Positions 25,583-33,665 of a stretch of DNA of 35,656 bases are shown piece by piece. Position 1 is the first letter of the stretch; the number at the start of each line of letters is the position of its first letter. The notes under the pieces are model-generated. The model did no database searches and was not told where the DNA came from. It saw only the letters and a program-made list of their open reading frames with translations. The translations under genes and the position numbers were made by a program. Origin of the DNA: Candidatus Woesearchaeota archaeon (GTDB taxonomy: Archaea > Nanobdellota > Nanobdellia > Woesearchaeales > JAGVYU01); NCBI GenBank assembly GCA_018303105.1, contig JAGVYU010000014.1, positions 1 to 35,656 of the forward strand, read 5' to 3'.

Positions 25583-27768
25583 TATTCCCTCTCAACGATA
25601 TCCCTGATTTTTTTTGCGGTGAGCGGCCCTATTTTTCCCACATACGTGAGCTGTTGCTCGGATGCCGTCATCACATTCTGCACGGTGCGAAAATGGTTGA
25701 GCAGTTCTTTCGCCAGCGCCGGTCCAATTCCCGGAATGGAGCTGATAATGTACTCTTGTTGCTCCTTCAGCGTGAGCTGCCGTTTTTCTCCATGGAGCGT
25801 GAACTCTTTCGTTGAGCCTTCTTGCTCTCTGCGCGCGATGAGCATAAGAATGGATGCGGTCTCCTTCGCGTTCTTTGTCTGGAGGAGCGGAATTCCGAAT
25901 CCAATGGCGATGGCCGCGAGCATGCCTTGAATGGCATGGGCATGGACATTCCTCACGCTGTAGATGTCATTCGTCCCCTCGATGATGAGCAAAGGCCGTT
26001 CATATGCTGATTTGAGCTCTTTCATCTGGTGCAGGAGTCTGCCGTCAAGAATGCTCTGGACAAAGTCCTCAACGGTTTTATATTCAACGCCGACGCGCTC
26101 GCTGAGGATGAAATCGCCCTGTCCAAGCTGTTCGAGCTTGAGGTTCATCCCATAGTCGAGGAGCGCCTTAATAACTCCCGACCCTTTTTCTCTATGATCC
26201 GCGATGACGGTTGTTTTTTCTGTGGGTTGAGGGGCTATTGGAGCAATGTTCTGCACTAAGGTGCTTGAGAGTTTGCTTTGCAGTGCGTCCAAATTGCGGT
26301 ACATCCGCTTTTCCTTGTGATGTGCAGTCCATCGGTTCGCCTCGTCCCGGGTGTCTTTCGTCACGAGCACCGTGATCATTCCTTTCTCATGTCTCCCTGT
26401 GCGTCCCCTGCGCTGGATGCTTCGGATTGCGCTCGGCACGGGCTCGTAAAAAATCACTTCATCGACGCGCGGTATATCCAGCCCTTCTTCACCAATGGAC
26501 GTTGCTACGAGAACATTGATTTCTCCGGTAGAGAACGCGTGCAGCATCGCCTGCTGTTGTTTCTGGCTCATGCCTGAATCCCTCTTTTTTTGCTGGCCGA
26601 CGAACAGCGCGGGCTTAACGTTGGGAAGCGCTTGCAGTTTCTGTGTAATGTCAAGCGCATTATCCCGATATTGTGTGAACACCATAACCTTTCTTTCTTG
26701 AGAGTTCTGAAAGCACTTTGCAATTAACTTTTGCAGTTCAACGAGCTTGGGATGCTCCATTTTTTGCTCGTACAGCGATTGAACCTTGACGAGCGCTCCT
26801 TTGAATCCAGGGTCTGCGGCGATATTTTTCACTGCCTTCACGGTTGAGCTCCCGGCCTCATGCGCAAGCCCTTCCATGTAACGATAGAGTGGAATGACTC
26901 CTTGTGTTTCAAGGAGATCAAGCGCATGAGATATTTTGATAATCTCCGCAAGCAGGGAGATCGCGCTCCAGAGTGTCGTGTCTTTTTCTCCTTGAGCGAG
27001 CTGAGCGCGAATATGAGACTGCAAGTTAAGGATCTCCCGCTTGCTTGTGCCCTCAAGCCGGATTCCAACGCCTTTCAGCCGTTTAGTGCGATCCTGGATG
27101 AATGCTTTGAGGAGTGCTCTGATCTCGAGCAGCGGCTTAGGAAGGTCTACCATGACGTAGTGGACATCGAGTTCCTGCACATATGGCTGAACATCAGGAT
27201 CACTTTCGGTCCGGACTTCTACGGCTTGGATGAAGAGGTTTTTGCACACATCCTGAATCGTTTCAATATCCGATCCGGGAGATGCGGTGAGCCCAATGAT
27301 TCTGGGATAGGGTGATGCGGCAATGTATTGTTTCGCGACAAAGACATAGCTATAATCGCCAACTGCACGGTGCGCTTCATCGAATCCAAGTAATGAGACC
27401 TGCGCAAGGTTGATCCGCTTCATGATAATGTCATTTTCAAGGCCTTGCGGTGTTGAGAATATGATCCGTGAGCTGTTCCAAAGTTCTGCCCGCTTTTCTG
27501 GTTTGACAAGCCCCGTAAAAATGGCCATTTGATCGGCTGGAATTTCAAACTGTTCAGAAAAAACGCGGTAGTATTGATCAATAAGCGGTTTTGTGGGCCC
27601 GAGCAGCAGGATTTTGGATCCAGGATACTCGTGAAGTCGGTGCGCTGCAAGCATGAGGAAGATGTTTGTTTTCCCCAGTCCTGTAGGAAGTACTACGAGC
27701 GTATTCTTTTGCGCGGCTGTCGCGAGGATCGTCTCTTGATAGAGCCGTGGAGTGAAGTTCTTAATCAT
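25579..27768 (-). CDS. hef: Hef-type helicase/nuclease (SF2 helicase + ERCC4 nuclease + HhH)
   Basis: LVVLPTGLGKTNIFLML, GFDEAHRAVGDYSY, VATSIGEEGLDIP, RRGRTGR; C-terminal VIADHREK..GDFILSERVGVEYKTVEDF and helix-hairpin-helix region. Confidence 0.95.
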   Translation of the reverse strand: MIKNFTPRLYQETILATAAQKNTLVVLPTGLGKTNIFLMLAAHRLHEYPGSKILLLGPTKPLIDQYYRVFSEQFEIPADQMAIFTGLVKPEKRAELWNSSRIIFSTPQGLENDIIMKRINLAQVSLLGFDEAHRAVGDYSYVFVAKQYIAASPYPRIIGLTASPGSDIETIQDVCKNLFIQAVEVRTESDPDVQPYVQELDVHYVMVDLPKPLLEIRALLKAFIQDRTKRLKGVGIRLEGTSKREILNLQSHIRAQLAQGEKDTTLWSAISLLAEIIKISHALDLLETQGVIPLYRYMEGLAHEAGSSTVKAVKNIAADPGFKGALVKVQSLYEQKMEHPKLVELQKLIAKCFQNSQERKVMVFTQYRDNALDITQKLQALPNVKPALFVGQQKKRDSGMSQKQQQAMLHAFSTGEINVLVATSIGEEGLDIPRVDEVIFYEPVPSAIRSIQRRGRTGRHEKGMITVLVTKDTRDEANRWTAHHKEKRMYRNLDALQSKLSSTLVQNIAPIAPQPTEKTTVIADHREKGSGVIKALLDYGMNLKLEQLGQGDFILSERVGVEYKTVEDFVQSILDGRLLHQMKELKSAYERPLLIIEGTNDIYSVRNVHAHAIQGMLAAIAIGFGIPLLQTKNAKETASILMLIARREQEGSTKEFTLHGEKRQLTLKEQQEYIISSIPGIGPALAKELLNHFRTVQNVMTASEQQLTYVGKIGPLTAKKIRDIVEREY

Positions 27769-27801
27769 AGAAGGGCATGAGGGATGCGAGATATAAAAAC
27801 A

Positions 27802-28152
27802 TTAGTACTCTTTGCTGCTGACAATCTTCTTGTCGTGGAGATAGTAGCTTACGGTCACGCCAATGACAAAGAGGAGAACAACAATTCTTCTATCGCCGTA
27901 CACGGTTCCGATGAGGAATCCTGCGAGTGTGCAGAACGCGAGGACAAACCATGTGTGCTTCATCTTATTCTTCAGCCGATAATACCCTCTGCCGAATGCA
28001 AGTCCGAAGAGCAGGATGAGGATGTAGCTCACAACGGCTGATCCGCTCGTGATTGCGAGCAGAAATCCGACAAAGAGCATGGTGAAGCCAAGGTATTCTG
28101 GCCAATTCTCCCATAGGTTGAGCACTGCTTTTTTCATGAGATCAGCTTCCAA
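27802..28152 (-). CDS. Small multi-pass membrane protein
   Basis: 116 aa, several hydrophobic helices; start overlaps the end of the M50-like gene. Confidence 0.7.
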   Translation of the reverse strand: MEADLMKKAVLNLWENWPEYLGFTMLFVGFLLAITSGSAVVSYILILLFGLAFGRGYYRLKNKMKHTWFVLAFCTLAGFLIGTVYGDRRIVVLLFVIGVTVSYYLHDKKIVSSKEY

Positions 28153-28898
28153 AGTCCCCGTTCAAAGAACAGGTAGAAGAGCAGCCATATGATTCCTCCG
28201 ATTAAGAGCGCAAAGACAAACGAGTATATCCCAAGAAGGATGAGCGCTCCATATCCCGCGATGCTTCCAAAGATGAACGCATAGACGAGCCGCGAGTTAA
28301 ATAAGACGGCCCATCCATCAAGTGGGGGAAATGGGAGAAGGCTCAGGAGCGCATACATCCAGTTAAAGAATACGAGGTTATTCAGGAGCTCAATGTCTGA
28401 GATAGGTACTCCAAACCAGACTTCAAATGTTTTTATAAACGTGGCGAGCAGGATGTTTGCAAGTGCGCCTGCGAGCGCTGCCATCGCTACCGCAAAATAA
28501 TTTGTCCCGTAGCGAAAGTATCCTAGTCTATGCGTTGACATATGATACAACGTTATTCCCCCGGGAAGCAGGAGCCAAAGTGCTCCCTTTGTGACGAATG
28601 CCAGAATGATGCCCAGGAGAAGCCCATACCACCAAATGCTGAATTCAACCCTGAAGCCATTGTGCAATCCAACTATTTTTTGAGCGCTGATATGCAGTAC
28701 GACGGAAATGGCTATGATGAATCCCCAGAGCACAAGATTTTGAATTCCCGCCTGGGCATCAAAGGTTTCTCCTCCCCATTTGTTGAATGTGGTAATGAAT
28801 GTGAAGATGAGAATAACTATGAGTATGCTTCTGAGTTCAAGGGGGGTGAACCTAAAGTACCGCTTGACCTTATCCCACAGATCAAAATAGCCGTACAT
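28134..28898 (-). CDS. M50 (site-2 protease)-like membrane protein lacking canonical HExxH
   Basis: AISVVLHISAQKIVG in place of HExxH; LLSLLPFPPLDGWAVLF retains the C-terminal (N)PxPxLDG-like motif. Confidence 0.75.
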   Translation of the reverse strand: MYGYFDLWDKVKRYFRFTPLELRSILIVILIFTFITTFNKWGGETFDAQAGIQNLVLWGFIIAISVVLHISAQKIVGLHNGFRVEFSIWWYGLLLGIILAFVTKGALWLLLPGGITLYHMSTHRLGYFRYGTNYFAVAMAALAGALANILLATFIKTFEVWFGVPISDIELLNNLVFFNWMYALLSLLPFPPLDGWAVLFNSRLVYAFIFGSIAGYGALILLGIYSFVFALLIGGIIWLLFYLFFERGLWKLIS

Positions 28899-28937
28899 AC
28901 GTTAAATCTCGTTAGATTTGCTATATAAAGGTTCTGA

Positions 28938-29609
28938 TTAAAAATACTCGCGGTCTGCGTACATGCGGATGTAGCGCATGATCCCAGGGACATGCCCTGC
29001 TCCGACAATGGCGAGAATGGAGCTAGTAGGATAGCTGACGGATAATGCATGGAGCTTCTTCGCCATGTAGATATCCCGTTCCTCGATAAGGGTTCGGTAA
29101 ATGGACGGGTAGTGTGCCTGCACCTCACGCAGCAATCCGTTGATGACATCGGTTGATGGCACCGTGCTGAGGTCGAATCGTGCTTTTTTGGCAAATGGAG
29201 ACCTAAGAATATCCCAGACGAATCTAAACCGCTCTTTCCACGGGATGTGCAGGCGTCTGAGTGTTATTCTGATGGGCTGGTCGATAAGCGCAATTTTGGA
29301 ATGGTGTGTTTTCGCGAGACGATACGCGGTGAGCATCTCCTCTCCCGGCTGGATGCCCACGCTCGAGCCAAGCTGGTGTTCTGCCCAATGCCCAAGCTTT
29401 GCGAAGAGATACCCTTTCCATCCGATGTGTTTGATGTCCCTAAGCTTCGGGCCTTCTCTGTGTCCATGCAGTAATGCGTGAAAACGCTCCCTGTCAAGCT
29501 CAAGACAGATCATCTCTGGCGCATTAGTTCTGAAGACCTGCTCTATCGAAGCGATGCTCTGGGCAGCAATATGGCTTGTTCCGAGCAGCGTGATATTCTG
29601 AAAGCGCAT
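28938..29609 (-). CDS. TraB/PrgY-like family protein
   Basis: ITLLGTSHIAAQS...ICLELDRERFHALL...LAIVGAGHVPGI. Confidence 0.88.
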   Translation of the reverse strand: MRFQNITLLGTSHIAAQSIASIEQVFRTNAPEMICLELDRERFHALLHGHREGPKLRDIKHIGWKGYLFAKLGHWAEHQLGSSVGIQPGEEMLTAYRLAKTHHSKIALIDQPIRITLRRLHIPWKERFRFVWDILRSPFAKKARFDLSTVPSTDVINGLLREVQAHYPSIYRTLIEERDIYMAKKLHALSVSYPTSSILAIVGAGHVPGIMRYIRMYADREYF

Positions 29610-29701
29610 CCGCCTGAGAAGAATGAGCTCTTTAAAAACCTATGACTGGGCTTTAGAAATCTTTATAAACACAGGCGCTTTGAAAATGCATAGGTGAGAT
29701 C

Positions 29702-29971
29702 ATGCTCAAGCTGAAAAAAATTTCGGAAACATATGATATGAAGGTGTTTACAGAAACGGGAGATTATTTTGGTGATGTAGAGGAAAGCATTTTGACCCAG
29801 AGTAAAGTGTTTGGCTGGCGCATCCGCGCGACAAAAGCATCGTTCCTTGCAAAAGTTCTTGGCAGCGCGAAAGGGGTTATTGTTCCGCATCAGCTCGTGA
29901 AGAATATTGGAGACGTCATGATCATTAGCAAGGCTGCCGTTCCCAGTTATAACGCGGAAGACGAAGAATAA
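29702..29971 (+). CDS. PRC-barrel domain protein
   Basis: 89 aa, VFTETGDYFGDVEESIL..GVIVPHQLVKNIGDVMIIS typical PRC-barrel pattern; SD ggtga. Confidence 0.75.
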   Translation: MLKLKKISETYDMKVFTETGDYFGDVEESILTQSKVFGWRIRATKASFLAKVLGSAKGVIVPHQLVKNIGDVMIISKAAVPSYNAEDEE

Positions 29972-30002
29972 TTTTATATAGTCTTTCCCTTTTGGTTTTT
30001 CT

Positions 30003-31166
30003 ATGAGTTTCTTAATTACCGTAATGGTAAGCTTGGGCGTTGCGTTTGCCCTGGGCGAGTTTTTCCGCAGGATGGGGTTTCCCGTCATGGTTGGCCAGAT
30101 TCTCGCCGGTGTGCTTGTGAGCCTCCCGCTTATCTCGCAGCACGTGTTTCGGAATGACCTCACCGATTTGGGCCTCATTGCCCAGCTGGGCATCGTGTTT
30201 CTTATGCTCATTGCGGGATTGGAGACGGATTACACGAAATTAAAGAAAAGCTCGCATGACATCCTCATTGTTTCCGTACTCTCTGCCGTGCTGCCGTTTG
30301 CGCTTGGCTTTCTGCTCACCATTATGCTTGGATACTCATATATCGCCGCGACGGTCGTTGCCGCGTGCTTGTCCATGACTGCGGTGGGCACAAATCTCCC
30401 CGCGCTCATTGACTTGAAGCTGATCAATACGAAAGTAGGCCGTCTCATTGTGGGCTCAGGAATTGCTGACGACCTGTTCGAGATCCTTTTTCTGTCTATG
30501 ATTCTTATCATTGCTCAGAAGGGGGGCTATGCTGAGGTCATCGCACTACCTTTGAAGATCCTTGGATTCGTTGTGCTCGTCTATATTATTGTGAAGCTCA
30601 TCCCGAAGCTGATTAACGCGATCGTGCAGGAGCATTCTGAGTCGAGTGAGTTTATGATGATTATTTTGCTCGCACTCTTTATCGCCGCAATTTCAACACT
30701 CTTTGGCCTCGGGCCCATTGTAGGGGCGTTCGCAGCAGGCTTAATGATTCGCGCTATTATGAATAAGACGGAAGAGCGGAAGATGGTAAAAGACCTTTCT
30801 GTGATTGGATTTGGATTTGTCGTGCCGTTCTTTTTTATTAACATTGGCATGAATTTTGATGTCCGGCTGCTTTTAGGGTACTGGCCGCTCATGCTTGTGA
30901 TCGCCCTTGCGGCAATCATGGGGAAATTACTTGCAGCGCTGCTGTCCTCTCCCTTCACACATCTTGATTATCGCCAGAGCATGATCCTCGGCTGGGGCTT
31001 GAATTCGAGAGGGGCAGTTGAATTAGTCATCGCGGAGGTTGCTCGTTTGAATGGCATTATTAATCTCGAGTTGTATGCGGCAATCGTCGTTATGGCGCTT
31101 GTGTCCACAATCCTCTCTCCCTTAGTATTACCTCATTACGTCAAGAAATATCCTGTGTTATCATAA
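30003..31166 (+). CDS. Monovalent cation/proton antiporter (CPA2 / Kef-NapA type)
   Basis: 387-aa polytopic protein: GFPVMVGQILAGVLV, GLETDYTKL, GWGLNSRGAVELVIAEV. Confidence 0.9.
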   Translation: MSFLITVMVSLGVAFALGEFFRRMGFPVMVGQILAGVLVSLPLISQHVFRNDLTDLGLIAQLGIVFLMLIAGLETDYTKLKKSSHDILIVSVLSAVLPFALGFLLTIMLGYSYIAATVVAACLSMTAVGTNLPALIDLKLINTKVGRLIVGSGIADDLFEILFLSMILIIAQKGGYAEVIALPLKILGFVVLVYIIVKLIPKLINAIVQEHSESSEFMMIILLALFIAAISTLFGLGPIVGAFAAGLMIRAIMNKTEERKMVKDLSVIGFGFVVPFFFINIGMNFDVRLLLGYWPLMLVIALAAIMGKLLAALLSSPFTHLDYRQSMILGWGLNSRGAVELVIAEVARLNGIINLELYAAIVVMALVSTILSPLVLPHYVKKYPVLS

Positions 31167-31167
31167 T

Positions 31168-31258
31168 ACGGCTGTGGTGCAGTGGTTAACATTCGAGCTT
31201 CCCAGGTCCTAAGGACTGGAAACAGCTTGTGACCCGGGTTCGAATCCCGGCAGCCGTA
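31168..31258 (+). tRNA. tRNA-Gly (anticodon CCC) with 19-nt intron (31205-31223)
   Basis: Acceptor ACGGCTG/CAGCCGT, anticodon stem CGAGC/GCTTG, T arm CCGGG-TTCGAAT-CCCGG; anticodon loop TTCCCA^...^A interrupted at 37/38; no encoded CCA. Confidence 0.92.
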
Positions 31259-31261
31259 TTA

Positions 31262-31531
31262 TTATTCTTCCAGCCGAATCGCCCCACTCCCACCGAATAT
31301 CTTCACGCCTTTGATGAGATGGACTCGTTTCCTTATCTCTTGGGCAATCATCTCAAACTCCGCTGCAGAGAATTCAACAATGCCTGAAGAATCCTTGTTC
31401 ACGAACCCAAGAGCGATCGTTTCTTTTCTCGGATTGATGATGTTTTCATTAATCATGACTTCCTGAATTCTTGCGTCATTTTCAATCCTGCTGATTCCAC
31501 CAGAATGATTATAGCGTATCTTGATCTTCAT
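31262..31531 (-). CDS. Hypothetical protein
   Basis: MKIKIRYNHSGGISRIENDARIQEVMINENIINPRKETIALGFVNKDSSGIVEF...; likely start at 31531 within the track ORF. Confidence 0.7.
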   Translation of the reverse strand: MKIKIRYNHSGGISRIENDARIQEVMINENIINPRKETIALGFVNKDSSGIVEFSAAEFEMIAQEIRKRVHLIKGVKIFGGSGAIRLEE

Positions 31532-31592
31532 ACGATCACCCATTCATGTCATAAGAATATCCGCTCATAAGCATTTCGCTACTGGAAAGAAT

Positions 31593-31679
31593 AGTACACA
31601 GAGGCACGTAGGAACTTAATATTGTTGGCCACAGGCCTGTTTTGTAGTTAGGCTCCCATTGTGCCGTCTGTAGTGTACT
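31593..31679. other. Intergenic long inverted-repeat structure (candidate RNA element)
   Basis: AGTACAC (31593-31599) + GGCAC (31603-31607) pair with GTGCC (31661-31665) + GTGTACT (31673-31679); internal GGCC-ACA-GGCC. Confidence 0.45.
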
Positions 31680-31680
31680 C

Positions 31681-32205
31681 TCAGGAGATCCTGCCAAGCA
31701 TTCTGTTGGCTATCTCGAGCATGAAATCTCTGATGCGCTGCATTTGATTCTTGTTTTCCTCATTGATTTCCTTGATCAGCCGCAGCTGTTCTTGAATTAA
31801 AACTTCTTTCTCTTCAATCGTCAGGTTTAACCGTTCAATCTCGGAGATTTTCGCGTCTATTTCCTGCTGTTTTTGGCTCAGCAATTGAGGAGTGACAGGC
31901 TCTTCTTGGACGTACACGACCTGGCCAATCGTTTGCGGCTGCTCAGGCAGCAAAATATAAATCGCAACGCCCGCAATAAGGATAATGACGATGCCAAAAG
32001 CAACCCACGGCAATGGGCTTTTCTTTTTTAGAAAGCTCGGGCTCCCGTGATGTGCTGGCTGGGGCCTGGATGTCACGGCGCTCGCGCATTCTTCTACGAT
32101 GGCAGGGTCATGGCCGTGCTGAAGAAGTGTGTGTTTAAGGGTGTTAAGCCCATATCCCCGCTTCAGGCCTTTGTTTAAATAGTCAATAATGTCTGCCTTG
32201 GACAT
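31681..32205 (-). CDS. Single-pass membrane protein with coiled-coil C-terminus
   Basis: PLPWVAFGIVIILIAGVAIYILLPE TM; KISEIERLNLTIEEKEVLIQEQLRLIKEINEENKNQ coiled coil. Confidence 0.75.
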   Translation of the reverse strand: MSKADIIDYLNKGLKRGYGLNTLKHTLLQHGHDPAIVEECASAVTSRPQPAHHGSPSFLKKKSPLPWVAFGIVIILIAGVAIYILLPEQPQTIGQVVYVQEEPVTPQLLSQKQQEIDAKISEIERLNLTIEEKEVLIQEQLRLIKEINEENKNQMQRIRDFMLEIANRMLGRIS

Positions 32206-32255
32206 ATGATCTTCGGCGCAATGAGGGTATTTAAGGTTTTCTGTGGTTTTCTAGC

Positions 32256-32699
32256 CTACAGCGCTACTTCTTCCACGCTTTGGAATAGGCTTCGTAATCC
32301 TAACTCAAGGCTTTCCTCATCGCAGATTTGGTTATGCGTATACGGTTGGAGAATCCATTTTCTATCTGTTTCCTTTGCTTCAGGGTTGACGAAGTACATC
32401 GTGAGTTTCTTGTAGCCGACAAGCCTCTGCCAGTTCTTGATCACACTGTCAATATTTGATTTAATATTGAGAACCACAATCGCTGGAATCTCTTCTCCTG
32501 AAATACCATCAAGCTTTTCCACGACCGTGTGAACGGAATCAATCACGGGCAAGAGGAAGAGTGTAAGCTTCTTGTCCTTATAGATAACTTTGATCGTATC
32601 CCCCTCCCGCTTGACTTCCTGAATGCTCTGGAGAAGGATATCGCGATGCTGCAGGTACTGAATGATCCACTCCGCGAGGACAGAGCCGTAATCTTTCAT
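32256..32699 (-). CDS. Hypothetical protein
   Basis: 147-aa uninterrupted ORF in a minus-strand gene run, no competing ORF of similar quality. Confidence 0.7.
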   Translation of the reverse strand: MKDYGSVLAEWIIQYLQHRDILLQSIQEVKREGDTIKVIYKDKKLTLFLLPVIDSVHTVVEKLDGISGEEIPAIVVLNIKSNIDSVIKNWQRLVGYKKLTMYFVNPEAKETDRKWILQPYTHNQICDEESLELGLRSLFQSVEEVAL

Positions 32700-32756
32700 C
32701 CCTCTTTGAAGTCTGAATCGGTTTATAAATATAGCTTTTTGAATAGCTCTATTCCA

Positions 32757-33590
32757 CTAGCCACGTGCATCTTCCACAAAATATCCAAGATAATTGTACA
32801 AAAGTTCAACCAAGCCATAAACGAGTCCATCCACAAAATTCTTTCTGGGCAACGAGTCTCTAAACGTCAGCAATACAGTATAGAGCTTTCTCACGTCTTT
32901 CGAGAACAGGAGTGTTGAGAACTGTTCTATCAATTCCCTGGTTTCTCTTGCAAGCGCTTTGCGATTGCCAATGAATTTTGCAATGCGTGAGAGCGCATCT
33001 CCTGCTTCCTCAATTGTGCTGCAGAGAAGAAAAAACTTGTATGACTGCTGCCCCTTTGAATATTTGGTGAGATAGCGCATACAATACCTCAAATGATAAT
33101 CAAGAAGTCGTTCCTGCGTTTTTACATCGTCATAGTTACCTTTTTTTGTAGGAATCGATTCGAGCAATTGAGCTTGCTGTACGAGCATATGCATGCAGCG
33201 CCGGAAAATTTGATCGATATTTTCCTCGGGAACCGCAATGACATTTCTGAGGACCATCCGCGATGCCGTCTGTTCCTCAACAATCATGCCCAGCAACCGG
33301 CTTCCTGTTTCTTCGGCGAGCTTAGTATTGTTGTGCAGTACCCTGATGATATCATATCCTTCAAGGTATCTGCCCATAACCAGGTGATGCGCCATGGTTT
33401 TCGCAGTATCTCGAATGTCAACAGTGATTTCAGTTTTAGGCGCATGAGCTCCTGCGTTAACAAGAAGTCCTGTTCCGTCTTCTGAAATCGTGATCGTGTC
33501 TCCTGCCGCTAACCCTTTCCTTTGGGTCCAAGCAGCGGGCAGCGTAACCGTAAGTGCATTCCTTCCCTGCCTGACGAGTTTGCGTTCCAT
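32757..33590 (-). CDS. PhoU-like protein with N-terminal SpoVT/AbrB-type DNA-binding domain
   Basis: MERKLVRQGRNALTVTLPAAWTQRKGLAAGDTITISEDGTGLLV plus PhoU-like helical region; start at 33590 rather than 33689. Confidence 0.88.
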   Translation of the reverse strand: MERKLVRQGRNALTVTLPAAWTQRKGLAAGDTITISEDGTGLLVNAGAHAPKTEITVDIRDTAKTMAHHLVMGRYLEGYDIIRVLHNNTKLAEETGSRLLGMIVEEQTASRMVLRNVIAVPEENIDQIFRRCMHMLVQQAQLLESIPTKKGNYDDVKTQERLLDYHLRYCMRYLTKYSKGQQSYKFFLLCSTIEEAGDALSRIAKFIGNRKALARETRELIEQFSTLLFSKDVRKLYTVLLTFRDSLPRKNFVDGLVYGLVELLYNYLGYFVEDARG

Positions 33591-33600
33591 GAGTATCACA

Positions 33601-33641
33601 AAGTTATATAACTTATATATAAAATAGAAGATATATATAAA
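33601..33641. promoter_or_regulatory. Divergent TATA promoters with 14-bp palindrome AAGTTATATAACTT
   Basis: AAGTTATATAACTT (33601-33614); TATA-like tracts 33612-33624 (minus) and 33630-33641 (plus). Confidence 0.55.
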
Positions 33642-33665
33642 TTGTCCGATGTAATAAAAGGAAGT

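Noticed and set aside
29638-29695. Inverted repeat ACCTATG ... CATAGGT flanking the TATA region between the TraB-like and PRC-barrel genes
   Set aside because: Only 7 bp arms over about 45 nt spacing; expected by chance fairly often in a region this size.
29663-30211. 182-aa minus-strand ORF
   Set aside because: Antisense to the PRC-barrel and antiporter genes and their promoter; no recognisable motifs.
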